Positions 8,707 to 17,829 of a stretch of 64,000 nucleotides of DNA are shown in pieces. Numbering within the stretch: position 1 is the stretch's first letter; every line of letters starts with the position of its first letter. The stretch comes from UBA8941 sp963780545 (lineage in GTDB: Archaea > Thermoproteota > Bathyarchaeia > TCS64): contig CAWACK010000010.1 of NCBI GenBank assembly GCA_963780545.1, positions 372,001-436,000 on the forward strand, in the 5' to 3' direction. The position numbers and the translations under genes were made by a program. The notes below the pieces were generated by a model. It was not told where the DNA came from. It was given only the letters and a program-made list of their open reading frames with translations, and searched no databases.

Positions 8707-8713
8707 TTTAAAA
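8707..8713 (+). promoter_or_regulatory. TATA box of kynU
   Basis: TTTAAAA about 37 nt before the kynureninase ATG, in the 140-bp gap behind moeA. Confidence 0.45.
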
Positions 8714-8750
8714 CCGCTGGTCTTAAAGGCCCCACAGATGATTTCTCTCC

Positions 8751-10046
8751 ATGCGCAGGAAAGCATTCGAGTATCAACCAGGTGAAGACTTTGCCCTCAA
8801 GATGGACACTGAGGATCCTCTCGCCACCTTCAAAAACCGATTCTACCAACTCCCTAACTCTATCTACATGGATGGAAACAGTCTTGGCCTCATGTCAAAG
8901 GACGCCGAGGAGACCCTTCTTAGAGTCTCCAACGAGTGGAAGAATCTCGGCATCGCCGGATGGGGGAAAGGGAAGATCCCATGGATTAATTATGGTGAGA
9001 CCCTCGGAGACATGGAGGGCCCTCTCGTGGGCGCGGAGCCAGGCGAGGTCGTCGTCACTAACAGCACAACAGTGAACCTACACAACCTCGTCGCCACCTT
9101 CTACGAGCCGAAGGGAAGGAGGCGGAAAATTCTTGCGGACGAACTCAACTTCCCCAGCGACCTTTATGCCCTATACGCAGAGATCGAGCTACATGGAGGA
9201 GACCCCGAACAGGACCTTGTATTAATCAAAGCAAAGGACGGTCTCATAGAGGAGGACGACATCATAGACCGGATGACCGGCGATGTCGCGTTAGCCCTGC
9301 TCCCCAGCGTATATTATAAATCGGGGCAGCTTGTTGACATGGCGCACCTCACAAAAATGGCGCATCGCAAAAAAATATTCATTGGATTCGACTGCAGTCA
9401 CAGCGTTGGCGTAGTACCTCATTTCTTCGACCAGTGGGACGTCGACTTCGCCTTCTGGTGCAACTACAAATATATGAACGCAGGCCCGGGGAGTACAGCG
9501 AGCCTCTACATTAACAAGAGGCTCTTTGGAGTCCGACCCGGCCTAGCAGGCTGGTGGGGAAACAGCAGATCCACGATGTTCAACATGGAGAAGAGTTTTG
9601 ACCCAGCGAAGAATGCCGCCGCTTGGCAGATTGGAACCATAAACATGTTGAGCGCAGCGCCACTTGAGGGCTCTCTCAGAATTATGAATGAAGCGGGGAT
9701 CGAGCGAATAAGAGAGAAGTCGTTGAAGATCACGGGTTACCTGATGTATCTCATCGACGAGATGCTGGGTAAGACCCCCTACAATTATTCTATAGTGACT
9801 CCCAGGGAGCCGGAGCGACGTGGCGGACACGTCGGCGTCGCCCACGTCGAGGGATGGAGGATCAACCTGGCGCTCATCGCTAGAGGCATAATCCCTGACT
9901 TCCGCCCTCCAAACATCATGCGCTTCGCACCCATTCCTCTTTATATCGGTTACCACGACATTTGGAAGGTCACCCAGCACCTCAAAGCCGTCATAGACAA
10001 CAAGGAGTACCAAAGGTACAGCGATGACAGATCCACAGTCACTTAG
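8751..10046 (+). CDS. kynU: Kynureninase
   Basis: 431-residue PLP enzyme of fold type I. IYMDGNSLGL near the N-terminus, VVTNSTTVNLHNLV (phosphate loop), FDCSHSVGVVPHFF and the Schiff-base lysine K240 in WCNYKYMNAGPG are the kynureninase pattern, and GGHVGVAH lies near the end. It cleaves kynurenine or 3-hydroxykynurenine to (hydroxy)anthranilate and alanine. It has its own TATA box and no other tryptophan-catabolic gene beside it in the window. A related class-V lyase function cannot be ruled out, but the lysine context is specific. Confidence 0.88.
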   Translation: MRRKAFEYQPGEDFALKMDTEDPLATFKNRFYQLPNSIYMDGNSLGLMSKDAEETLLRVSNEWKNLGIAGWGKGKIPWINYGETLGDMEGPLVGAEPGEVVVTNSTTVNLHNLVATFYEPKGRRRKILADELNFPSDLYALYAEIELHGGDPEQDLVLIKAKDGLIEEDDIIDRMTGDVALALLPSVYYKSGQLVDMAHLTKMAHRKKIFIGFDCSHSVGVVPHFFDQWDVDFAFWCNYKYMNAGPGSTASLYINKRLFGVRPGLAGWWGNSRSTMFNMEKSFDPAKNAAAWQIGTINMLSAAPLEGSLRIMNEAGIERIREKSLKITGYLMYLIDEMLGKTPYNYSIVTPREPERRGGHVGVAHVEGWRINLALIARGIIPDFRPPNIMRFAPIPLYIGYHDIWKVTQHLKAVIDNKEYQRYSDDRSTVT

Positions 10047-10089
10047 ATGCTGAATAACCTTCTTTTACCAATGAGGCGTATCCCTCTCC

Positions 10090-11592
10090 ATGCCCGAGAT
10101 CATCGGGAAATACCTCCTCGCCCTCGACGAGGGGACGACTAGCGCCCGAGCTGTTCTGCTAAATCACAAGGCGGAGGTTCTCAGCATCGGCCAATTCAAG
10201 ATTAAGCAACATTATCCACATCCAGGCTGGGTCGAGCAGGACCCCAGCGACATTTGGAGTGCCCAAATGAGGGCTGCGAGGAAAGTTGTGAAGAGAGCAA
10301 AGATCAATCCCTCTGAAATAGTAGCGGTTGGGATCACTAACCAGCGGGAGACCACAGTACTCTGGGATAAGGAGACGGGGAAACCTGTTTACAACGCCAT
10401 CGTTTGGCAATGTAGACGTTCAGCTGAAATCGTCGAGGGTCTCAGAAACTACGCCTCACTTATAAAAGAGAGGACGGGTCTTATCCTGGACTCCTACTTC
10501 TCGGGTTCCAAGATCAGATGGATACTTGACAATGTTCCCGGTCTCAGGAAGCGAGCGGAGAGAGGTGAAGTCCTCTTTGGCACCGTCGACAGCTGGCTCA
10601 TATACAAACTCACGGGTGGTCGGGTTCACGCAATCGACTACTCCAACGCCTCGAGGACTATGCTCTTCGACATAAGGAAAATGAGATGGGACCAAGAGCT
10701 ACTGAGGCTACTTGGCGTCCCTGAGGCGATGCTACCAGAGCCCCGCCCCTCCAGCGAGATCTACGGCCACACAGAGCCTAAGCTCCTCGGCACTAGCATA
10801 CCTATCTCCGGAGACCTCGGAGACCAGCAGGCCGCCCTCTTCGGCCAGACCGCCTTCGAAGCGGGAATGGCGAAATGCACCTACGGCACTGGTAATTTCT
10901 TGCTAATGAACACAGGAACGAAACCAGCCACATCGAAGAGGCTACTCACCACAGTTGCTTGGGGCATCGATGGGATGACCACCTACGCTCTCGAGGGAAG
11001 CGTCTTCGTTACCGGCGCTGCCGTCCAATGGCTACAGGAGATGTTAGGCATCTTAAAGACCCCTGGGGAAGCGGAGGAACTGGCCTCATCGCTAACCGAC
11101 AACGACGGTGTCTATTTTGTCCCCGCCCTCACCGGCTTAGGCGCTCCCCACTGGGATCAGTACAGTCGGGGTACAATTCTCGGCCTCACTAGAGGCTCCG
11201 GAAAGGCACACATAGCACGCGCCACCCTTGAGGCCATAGCTTACTTGACTCGCGATGTCTCCGATGTCATGGAGGAAGAGGGGAGTGTCAAGCTTCGTGA
11301 GCTTCGTGTCGATGGAGGTGCCACAAAGAACGACTTCCTGATGCAATTCCAGGCCGATATCCTTGGCAAAAGAGTTGTCCGCCCAACTAACATCGAGACC
11401 ACAGCCCTAGGAGCTGCATTTGCCGCTGGCTTAGCAGTCGGATACTGGAAGAACCAGGTTGAACTCTCAAAGATCTGGGCGGCAGAGAGGACCTACGAGC
11501 CACAAATGAGGGCACTAGAACGCGACCGACTTTACTCGAAGTGGAGGGAGGCCGTATTGCGATCCTTTGGCTGGGCTAAGACGGCCAGTTAA
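10090..11592 (+). CDS. glpK: Glycerol kinase
   Basis: 500 residues, normal for GlpK. N-terminal ATP motif LALDEGTTSARAV, then GITNQRETTVLWDK, GDLGDQQAALFGQ, GTGNFLLMNTG and the C-terminal RVDGGATKNDFLMQFQADI. It phosphorylates glycerol to sn-glycerol-3-phosphate. 43 bp after kynU; no glycerol facilitator or glycerol-3-phosphate dehydrogenase is adjacent, so the downstream use (catabolism or recycling of lipid backbone glycerol) is open. Confidence 0.93.
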   Translation: MPEIIGKYLLALDEGTTSARAVLLNHKAEVLSIGQFKIKQHYPHPGWVEQDPSDIWSAQMRAARKVVKRAKINPSEIVAVGITNQRETTVLWDKETGKPVYNAIVWQCRRSAEIVEGLRNYASLIKERTGLILDSYFSGSKIRWILDNVPGLRKRAERGEVLFGTVDSWLIYKLTGGRVHAIDYSNASRTMLFDIRKMRWDQELLRLLGVPEAMLPEPRPSSEIYGHTEPKLLGTSIPISGDLGDQQAALFGQTAFEAGMAKCTYGTGNFLLMNTGTKPATSKRLLTTVAWGIDGMTTYALEGSVFVTGAAVQWLQEMLGILKTPGEAEELASSLTDNDGVYFVPALTGLGAPHWDQYSRGTILGLTRGSGKAHIARATLEAIAYLTRDVSDVMEEEGSVKLRELRVDGGATKNDFLMQFQADILGKRVVRPTNIETTALGAAFAAGLAVGYWKNQVELSKIWAAERTYEPQMRALERDRLYSKWREAVLRSFGWAKTAS

Positions 11593-11614
11593 GCTAGGAA
11601 ACCCCAGAATCAAG

Positions 11615-11620
11615 TTATAA
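11615..11620 (+). promoter_or_regulatory. TATA box of the Ldh2-type dehydrogenase
   Basis: TTATAA lies 30 nt before the GTG at 11651, supporting a very short leader. Confidence 0.4.
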
Positions 11621-11650
11621 GCCAGAACCTTTGAAGCTCTAGGCTGGAAC

Positions 11651-12739
11651 GTGCGGGCTATGCCGGAAGATGTAGTCTGGGTTAAGGCCGAAACTCTGGA
11701 GAAATTCATGGTCGATGTCTTCAAGAATGTGGGTGTCCCTGAAGACGACGCCGCGACATGCTCCAACGTACTTATCTCGGCGGATAAACAGGGGATCGAT
11801 TCCCATGGGGTCAGCAGGCTAAAACCAATCTACATAGACCGAATCAAGGCGGGGCAGCAATCACCCATCACAGACTTCGAGCTAGTACGTGAAGGACCCA
11901 CAACAGCGGTCGTCGATGGCCACCATGGCATGGGTATGGTCATCGCAAAGAGGTCAATGCAGATAGCTATCGAGAAGGCGAAGAAGCTCGGGATGGGGAT
12001 GGTAGCCGTCAGAAACAGCACTCACTACGGCATCGCGGGCTACTACGCCCAGATGGCGGTTGACGAGGGCCTCATCGGCATCACAGGTACTAATGCCCGC
12101 CCCTCGATCCCGCCCACTTTCGGCACTGAGAACATGTTCGGCACCAACCCCCTCACATTCGGTATGCCCACCGACGAGCCTTTTCCCTTTATGCTCGACT
12201 GCGCTACTAGTATCATCCAGCGTGGCAAAGTGGAACTATATGCCCGTATCGGAAAAAAGGTTCCCGAGGGTCTCGCTATCAGCACCGATGGCGAGTATCT
12301 CACAGACCCTGACGAAATCCTTAATGGCCTCACCCACGGTGAGGCTGCGCTCCTCCCATTAGGCGGGCTAGAGGAGACTGGTGGATACAAGGGCTACGGC
12401 TACGCCATCGCTGTCGAGATCCTCTCCGCTTCTCTCCAGGGAGGCGCCTTTCTAAAGGCCCTTACGGGTACAAACCTCGGCCACTTCTTCATAGCAATAG
12501 ATATCTCAGCCTTCACTGAGCTAGACGAATTCAAGAAGACCACAGGTGAGATCCTTCGTGGTTTACGGGCGTCCCGTAAGATGCCCGGTCACGAAAGGAT
12601 CTATACCGCAGGCGAGAAGGAGTATCTAATTTGGCAGAAACGTAAAAAGATAGGCATCCCCCTCAACAGCAGCCTGCAGAAGGAATTGGCTCAGCTCAGA
12701 GACGAATGTGGCCTAAAGAACTATCACTTTCCCTTCTAG
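11651..12739 (+). CDS. Malate/L-lactate/ureidoglycolate-type NAD(P) dehydrogenase (Ldh2 family)
   Basis: 362 residues of the type-2 malate/lactate dehydrogenase family. DSHGVSRLK (substrate arginine), RNSTHYGIAGYYA (catalytic histidine) and ENMFGTNPLTFGMP are conserved. It oxidises a 2-hydroxyacid with NAD(P); malate, lactate, sulfolactate and ureidoglycolate enzymes all share this fold, so the substrate is not fixed. GTG at 11651 is used because of the TATA spacing; an ATG follows at 11660. It lies between glycerol kinase and a CoA-transferase without overlap. Confidence 0.85.
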   Translation: MRAMPEDVVWVKAETLEKFMVDVFKNVGVPEDDAATCSNVLISADKQGIDSHGVSRLKPIYIDRIKAGQQSPITDFELVREGPTTAVVDGHHGMGMVIAKRSMQIAIEKAKKLGMGMVAVRNSTHYGIAGYYAQMAVDEGLIGITGTNARPSIPPTFGTENMFGTNPLTFGMPTDEPFPFMLDCATSIIQRGKVELYARIGKKVPEGLAISTDGEYLTDPDEILNGLTHGEAALLPLGGLEETGGYKGYGYAIAVEILSASLQGGAFLKALTGTNLGHFFIAIDISAFTELDEFKKTTGEILRGLRASRKMPGHERIYTAGEKEYLIWQKRKKIGIPLNSSLQKELAQLRDECGLKNYHFPF

Positions 12740-12871
12740 GCGAGGCATAAAAGAATGTCTGCCTCCTCATACATGTCTAAACTTATGAACGAAATTGATG
12801 ATGACCCCCCCCTCCATAGTTAACAAGGAAAAACATTATGAGTGGCTTCAACCCCATCAACACGATTTCAC

Positions 12872-14035
12872 ATGAAGAAGATCCTCGAGGACATCAAGGT
12901 CCTAGATTTCACACACGTCTGGTTCGGTCCCTACTGCACTATGATGCTCGCCGGCCTCGGCGCCGAAGTCATTACGGTTGAACCCCCATGGGGCAACATA
13001 GGACGCTTCGGTCCAGGAGAACTCTACAAAGGAACATCAACAAGCTTCATGGCCATGAATTGTGGCAAGAAGGGAGTTACCATCGACATGAAGAAACCCG
13101 AGGGCATCACCCTCGTCAAGGAACTCGTCAAGGAGTCTGACGTAGTCGTACAAAATTTCGCCACTGGCGCCATGGAGCGGCTCGGACTCGGATACGACGA
13201 ACTCCAGAAGATTAAACCCGATATAATCTACGCTGCTCTCAGCGGCTTCGGCCAATATGGCCCGTATAGCAGATACGGCAGCTATGCAGTTGTTGCCGAA
13301 GCCATTAGTGGTCACACATACGCAACCGGCAAGGGAATCAACCCTGACCATGCCCCAGTCACTATGGCCGGAGCCCTCGGAGATATCGGGCCCGCAGTCT
13401 TCGCCGCCTTCAGCATCGTTGCTGCCATCAGATACCGCGACAAGACAGGCAAGGGACAGATGATCGACGTCAACCAGGTCGACACCATGGTTAGCTTCAA
13501 CGCCTGCGAAACCGTCGCCTACGATATCTTCAAGGAGAGCCCCATAGAGCGCCGCGGGAAGCGCCCCCAAAATCCTAACGAGATCTGGGGCATCTTCCCC
13601 GTCAAAGACGGTTGGGTCCAGATCGCAGGCAGCCGCCCAAAGGCCATAGAGGAACTAAAGTCCACGCTTGGTGTTGAAGAGATAAGCAAGGACATCGTAA
13701 AGGAGAAAATCGCCTCTATGACCCGCAAGGAGGCCTTCGAGTGGCTCACCAGCTTCGACATTCCCTCGGCTCCCATCTACGAGGCCTACGAAGGCTTTGA
13801 CGACCCCCACCTCAAGGCGAGGAAGACCTTCGTCGAGGTCGAGGATCCCGTCGCTGGTAAGTACAGGATCCCCAAGTTCCCCGCGGAGTTCAGCGAGACT
13901 CCTGGAGAGATCAAGACGGGGGCAATCGCCCTCGGCCAACACACAGAGGAAGTCCTCAGAACTATCCTGAAGAAGACTCCAAAGCAGATAGAGGAACTCG
14001 AGCAGAACGGCGTCGTTACAATCTGGAGACCTTAA
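12872..14035 (+). CDS. Class III CoA-transferase (CaiB/BaiF family)
   Basis: About 387 residues. MKKILEDIKVLDFTHVWFG at the N-terminus, GLGAEVITVEPP, NFATGAMERLGLGYDEL and AALSGFGQYGPY are family III signatures; the aspartate that carries the CoA anhydride should lie around VNQVDTMVS or just before. It transfers CoA between carboxylic acids (e.g. formyl-, carnitine- or succinyl-CoA types). The frame extends to a GTG at 12842, but the ATG at 12872 gives the usual family start. Acyl substrate unknown; the preceding hydroxyacid dehydrogenase hints at a 2-hydroxyacid route, by proximity only. Confidence 0.85.
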   Translation: MKKILEDIKVLDFTHVWFGPYCTMMLAGLGAEVITVEPPWGNIGRFGPGELYKGTSTSFMAMNCGKKGVTIDMKKPEGITLVKELVKESDVVVQNFATGAMERLGLGYDELQKIKPDIIYAALSGFGQYGPYSRYGSYAVVAEAISGHTYATGKGINPDHAPVTMAGALGDIGPAVFAAFSIVAAIRYRDKTGKGQMIDVNQVDTMVSFNACETVAYDIFKESPIERRGKRPQNPNEIWGIFPVKDGWVQIAGSRPKAIEELKSTLGVEEISKDIVKEKIASMTRKEAFEWLTSFDIPSAPIYEAYEGFDDPHLKARKTFVEVEDPVAGKYRIPKFPAEFSETPGEIKTGAIALGQHTEEVLRTILKKTPKQIEELEQNGVVTIWRP

Positions 14036-14052
14036 TACCCTCTTTAAAATTT

Positions 14053-14457
14053 TTACCTCATCGGAAAGGACCATCTCAGGATATCCTTCACTGATTTGTC
14101 CACGTATTCACCGCACCTCTGAGCGATGTCCCGCGACGTAATTACACCATAGATAATGCCGCTTTTTACCACGGCGAGCCTCCTGACTCCCTGCTTTGCC
14201 ATTATATCTGAGGCCTTAAGTAGGTCCTCGTCGGGGTCGATGGTGACGAGGGGAGAGTTCATGGCGTCCCTAACCTTTGTTATACCCATGTCGAGGCCCT
14301 TTGCTACGACCTTAGCGACGATGTCCCTGGAAGCGATCATCCCCTTTGGAGTGCCCTTTTCTGTGACGATGATGTAACCGTCTTCGCCCTCAGCGATCAT
14401 CTTCGAGGCATCCATGATGGAGGCGTCAATGTCGATCGTCTTGAAGGTCTTGTCCAT
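14053..14457 (-). CDS. CBS-domain pair protein
   Basis: 134 residues, almost entirely two CBS domains: residues ~6-60 (IIVTEKGTPKGMIASRDIV) and ~75-128 (RRLAVVKSGIIYGVITSRDI). Such stand-alone pairs bind adenine nucleotides or SAM and act as sensors; the partner is not evident. Convergent with the CoA-transferase, ending 18 bp from it across a T-rich stretch, and transcribed in the same direction as the dihydrouridine synthase behind it. Confidence 0.85.
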   Translation of the reverse strand: MDKTFKTIDIDASIMDASKMIAEGEDGYIIVTEKGTPKGMIASRDIVAKVVAKGLDMGITKVRDAMNSPLVTIDPDEDLLKASDIMAKQGVRRLAVVKSGIIYGVITSRDIAQRCGEYVDKSVKDILRWSFPMR

Positions 14458-14501
14458 GTAGTCTTTTACCTTATAAGACGTTCATTCTCACCTAATCTGA
14501 T

Positions 14502-14515
14502 CGCCTCTTAAGGCG
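14502..14515 (-). terminator. Possible terminator hairpin after the dus gene
   Basis: CGCCT (14502-14506) and AGGCG (14511-14515) pair over a 4-nt loop in the gap between the dihydrouridine synthase and the CBS gene. Archaeal termination mainly needs T-runs, so the role is uncertain. Confidence 0.3.
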
Positions 14516-14540
14516 GTTAATACAGGTTACCCCTACAATA

Positions 14541-15431
14541 CTAGTAGGGTTCGCTGCCAACGCGTTTCCCAGCTACTCTGAGAAAGTCATCCCAGTATCT
14601 TTTCTCCCCCTTGAAGCAAGAGTGTAGTTGGGCGTACTCTTCCTTCAGCTCAGATATCTCAGGCAAAGTTTTAGGCGGGTCGTTGTATCCCAATTTGTTT
14701 CTTAGGAAGTCGAAGATTGCCGGGTTATTCAGTGCAGCCCTGCCAATCATGACGCCTTCGACGCCCATCCCTCTCAGTTCATCCACAGCTTCGGCGGAGT
14801 CGATGCCCCCATTCGCGATTATTGGCTTCCCATTTGCCTCCTCGACGCACTCCGGGAAGACCGAGTAATCCTCTTTCTCGCCTGATCCCTGTGCCGCTGT
14901 CTTCGCATGGATGACGAAGAAGTCGGCTTCAACATCACTGATGCTGTTCAGGTAGACCTTGAGCCCCTTTTCATACGAATTGGTACCTAGCCTCATCTTA
15001 ATAGAGGCGGCGAAGCCGTGGTTATGTATTAGAGAGACGAGCCTCTGGGTCTTCGCAGTGCGCTTAACCATGGCGGCGCCCTTACCCCGACTAATCACGT
15101 TTGGGCTCGGGCAACTCAGGTTGAGGTTGAACCCCTCGAATCCGGGGAAGGGCGAGAAGCCGGAGAGGAATCTCTCTAATTCCTCCTCCCTACCACTCAG
15201 GAGCTGGATCTGTACAGGAGTCGAGTCGTGAACCGAGATCTTCTGGAGAGCGAGTCTATTGTTCCTGAGAAAGCTCTCTACGTGTGCCATCTCTGTGAAT
15301 GTCAGGTCAGCGCCGTGGCGGAAGCAGAGTGTGCGAAGCGTGGCATCAGAGTAACCCTCGAGAGGAGCAAACATGAAGCGGAACAAGCCCGAGTAAATAT
15401 CAATGCCGTGGGATATATGCGAATTCTTCAA
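14541..15431 (-). CDS. dus: tRNA-dihydrouridine synthase
   Basis: 296 residues. Flavin-barrel start MFAPLEGYSDATLR, TFTEMAHVE, catalytic cysteine C107 in NLNLSCPSPNV, KMRLGTNSYEKG, VIHAKTAAQG (phosphate side), PIIANGGIDS and GVMIGRAAL match the Dus family (FMN-dependent reduction of uridine in the tRNA D-loop). The first 15-19 residues are unlike the family; starts at a TTG (15386) or ATG (15374) would begin right before the FAPLEG strand. Immediately downstream of a DNA glycosylase gene on the same strand (34-bp gap). Confidence 0.87.
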   Translation of the reverse strand: MKNSHISHGIDIYSGLFRFMFAPLEGYSDATLRTLCFRHGADLTFTEMAHVESFLRNNRLALQKISVHDSTPVQIQLLSGREEELERFLSGFSPFPGFEGFNLNLSCPSPNVISRGKGAAMVKRTAKTQRLVSLIHNHGFAASIKMRLGTNSYEKGLKVYLNSISDVEADFFVIHAKTAAQGSGEKEDYSVFPECVEEANGKPIIANGGIDSAEAVDELRGMGVEGVMIGRAALNNPAIFDFLRNKLGYNDPPKTLPEISELKEEYAQLHSCFKGEKRYWDDFLRVAGKRVGSEPY

Positions 15432-15465
15432 ACAGTCAACGACCTACCAGAGTGGAGAAACTCGC

Positions 15466-16050
15466 CTAGCCTCTTGAGACGAATCTGTTTCCCAGGATGT
15501 AAAATCGTAGTTCCTCAGAGAGGTCCTTCGTTACACCAATCCTGTGGCTAGTGCGGTAGTTGGTGACATTGGGGGCGTCGAGGATATGTATAGAGCTATC
15601 CGGATCCGTAATGGGAAAACCGTTCAATTCCCTGGTGACACTTAGGGCAACACTCAGCTTCCCAGGCCCACTAGTCAGCTCACGATCATCCTCAACTGAG
15701 CGAAGCCCTCTCATCGTCTCCAAGCCACTCGTCGGCTCAATAGACCTGAAAAGGATACCACCCACATCTCTGGGTTTGTGAGCTATCACATTAAGCATCC
15801 AGTACTTATGGACGTTGTAGACAAAGAGGCGTCCAGGCTCGTCCCACATCATGGCGTTGTATTTCTTCAACCCGTGAAAAGCTCGGCTTGCTGGGTCATC
15901 TAACCCATGGTAGGCCTCCGTCTCCACGATGTTCCCCTCCAATCTTTTCCCATCAAGAACCCTGACCAACCTCTTCCCTAGCAGGTCACGGGCAACTGTC
16001 TCGGGGCTCCTGGAGTAAAACTCCTTGGGAAGAACAGAGGGCGCAACCAT
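15466..16050 (-). CDS. 3-methyladenine (alkyladenine) DNA glycosylase, AAG/Mpg type
   Basis: About 194 residues of the AAG family: RDLLGKRLVR, GNIVETEAYHGLDDPASRAF with the catalytic glutamate, GRLFVYNVHKYWMLNV and TSGPGKLSVALSV. It excises alkylated and deaminated purines for base-excision repair. The frame opens at 16068, but a TATA-like box at 16077-16084 would put transcription start near 16055, so the internal ATG at 16050 (MVAPSVLPKEF) is preferred. It forms a unit with dus. Confidence 0.88.
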   Translation of the reverse strand: MVAPSVLPKEFYSRSPETVARDLLGKRLVRVLDGKRLEGNIVETEAYHGLDDPASRAFHGLKKYNAMMWDEPGRLFVYNVHKYWMLNVIAHKPRDVGGILFRSIEPTSGLETMRGLRSVEDDRELTSGPGKLSVALSVTRELNGFPITDPDSSIHILDAPNVTNYRTSHRIGVTKDLSEELRFYILGNRFVSRG

Positions 16051-16076
16051 ACTGAGACCCTGACTCATCGAAGGAT

Positions 16077-16084
16077 ATTTTAAT
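16077..16084 (-). promoter_or_regulatory. TATA box of the alkyladenine glycosylase gene
   Basis: TTAAAATA on the minus strand, 27 nt before the ATG at 16050 but only 9 nt before the longest-frame start. Confidence 0.45.
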
Positions 16085-16193
16085 TGTCCTCCAGAAGAGG
16101 AGAAGCTACTCTGGGTAATCGAGATATGCTCCCGATGACAATAATGAGTGCTAGAAACATAAACAGGGTTCGCCGAATAGGCTACTGAGGCGT

Positions 16194-16991
16194 TTGAGAA
16201 AAATGGAGTCGTCTAGATGGTTAGAGGTTCTCCGCGATGCGGCGGATCACATAATTGCCGAGGTATCTCAAGCTCGCCTAAAGGGAGCGGGAATAGAAAT
16301 CCGAAACTTCAAGCATCTCCTTGATGAAGCCGCGCAAGGCTCCCTAATCGACGCCCTAACGAGGAGTGGAGTCTCCGCCCAGCTTATCAGTGAAGAAGGA
16401 AATGCCGTGATAGGTGGTGGTGGTCCTACGACAATAATAGCAGACCCCATCGATGGTACGACTAACCTAGCGCGGGGGTTCCGCCCCGCTGTCACATGTC
16501 TCTCCCTCTCAGAGAACGGGTTCCTGTCAGGCACAATCGCCGCCTTAGTCTCCGACATCTACTCAGGCGAAACATACACGGCTGAGAAGGGAAAGGGTGC
16601 CTTCCTCGAAGGCAAACCAATCCGGGTCGGGGCACGGAATCAAAACAGATTAAACTTGATTTCTCTCGGCTTCAGCAAAATCCCCAAGCTCGACCGCATC
16701 TCTCCTTTACTCACAAACTACCAATATATCAGAATGCTCGGAAGCTCCGCGATGGAAATCAGTCTCGTCGCCTCCGGAAACCTCGACGCCCACCTCGACA
16801 TCCGTGGCACCCTGCGTGCCACAGACGTCGCCGCAGCCCTCACAATCCTAAGGGAGGCTGGGGGAACCTACGCAGCCAACGGAGTCTTAGAAGGCGAAAT
16901 TCCTCTGACTAAAGAATCTGTTATGGAACTCGTCGCCGCCTCAAACAAGGAACTCATCGATGAGCTCCTCGACATTACGAAGGCTCGATGA
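16194..16991 (+). CDS. Inositol monophosphatase/fructose-1,6-bisphosphatase family enzyme
   Basis: 265 residues. Metal-binding ISEEGN, the signature DPIDGTTN (84-91) and a late LRATDVAAALTILREAGG are the three metal motifs of the family. Archaeal members often have both inositol-1-phosphatase and fructose-1,6-bisphosphatase activity, so a gluconeogenic role is possible. TTG at 16194 is followed by an ATG at 16203; either may be used. ATGA overlap with sfsA downstream. Confidence 0.85.
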   Translation: MRKMESSRWLEVLRDAADHIIAEVSQARLKGAGIEIRNFKHLLDEAAQGSLIDALTRSGVSAQLISEEGNAVIGGGGPTTIIADPIDGTTNLARGFRPAVTCLSLSENGFLSGTIAALVSDIYSGETYTAEKGKGAFLEGKPIRVGARNQNRLNLISLGFSKIPKLDRISPLLTNYQYIRMLGSSAMEISLVASGNLDAHLDIRGTLRATDVAAALTILREAGGTYAANGVLEGEIPLTKESVMELVAASNKELIDELLDITKAR

Positions 16992-17674
16992 TGTTCTTTG
17001 GGCCTCTAGTCCCCGCGATCTTCAAGTCAAGACCTAACAGGTTCTTAGCAATCGTAGAGATCGAGGGTATGAAGGTTGACTGCTTTGTGCCCAACCCGGG
17101 TAGGCTGAGAGAGCTCCTCCAACCGGACGTGAGAGTTTACATTAAACGGGCTGAGGGAGGGATTAGAAGAACCGCATTCGACCTCGCCTTAGTAGAGCAC
17201 AAGAACAATCTTGTCTCCGTCGACTCCCGAGTCCCCAACAAGGTCGTTGAGGAGGCAATCAAGGCCTTTAAAATCCCTGAGTTTCAAGGATACCGGGTTG
17301 AGCGCCGAGAACCCATCTTCGGGGACTCTAGATTCGATCTCCAACTTATGTACGGTGCCAAAGTGGTTCTCCTAGAAGTAAAGTCCTGCACACTCGTAGT
17401 CGGCGGAGTAGCGTTCTTCCCCGATGCACCGACGGAACGGGGATCTCGCCATCTTCACACCTTGACGAGGGCGCTACGTGAGGGCAGGAGCGCCTTCATG
17501 TTCCTTATCCAGCGGAGTGACGCGGATGTATTATGTCCCAACAGGGAAACCGACCCTGGGTTCTCCGATGCTCTTGAGGAGGCTCAGCTTAAAGGTGTAG
17601 AAGTGTTTGCATACGACTCAAAGGTCACACTTGAGGGAATCACTATTAACAAACGCGTGCCGGTCAAGATTTAG
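16988..17674 (+). CDS. sfsA: SfsA family protein
   Basis: 228 residues. FVPNPGRLRELL near the N-terminus and the C-terminal nuclease-like core EVKSCTL with FPDAPTERGSRHLHTL match SfsA, a family first seen in E. coli as DNA-binding and affecting sugar fermentation; the fold suggests a PD-(D/E)xK nuclease. Function in archaea is unknown. Coupled to the preceding phosphatase by an ATGA overlap. Confidence 0.87.
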   Translation: MMFFGPLVPAIFKSRPNRFLAIVEIEGMKVDCFVPNPGRLRELLQPDVRVYIKRAEGGIRRTAFDLALVEHKNNLVSVDSRVPNKVVEEAIKAFKIPEFQGYRVERREPIFGDSRFDLQLMYGAKVVLLEVKSCTLVVGGVAFFPDAPTERGSRHLHTLTRALREGRSAFMFLIQRSDADVLCPNRETDPGFSDALEEAQLKGVEVFAYDSKVTLEGITINKRVPVKI

Positions 17675-17785
17675 ACGGAAATACGAATTAACATAATTAA
17701 GGTAAAATGGGAGTGAATAATAACAGATAATTGAAGCCAGTCTGTTAAAAAATGGCTCTTTTTGACTTAAGCGTCATACAAACCG

Positions 17786-17793
17786 TTTTTAAG
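17786..17793 (+). promoter_or_regulatory. TATA box of the aIF1A gene
   Basis: TTTTTAAG lies 37 nt before the ATG at 17830. It is inside a longer open frame (from 17752) and so argues against that upstream start. Confidence 0.5.
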
Positions 17794-17829
17794 CTCCCCA
17801 GCACGCTATCAACCGTTAGAGGTCGCTCA

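Noticed and set aside
17752..17829. N-terminal extension of aIF1A
   Set aside because: It contains the gene's TATA box, is not family-like, and a ribosome-binding site precedes the inner ATG.
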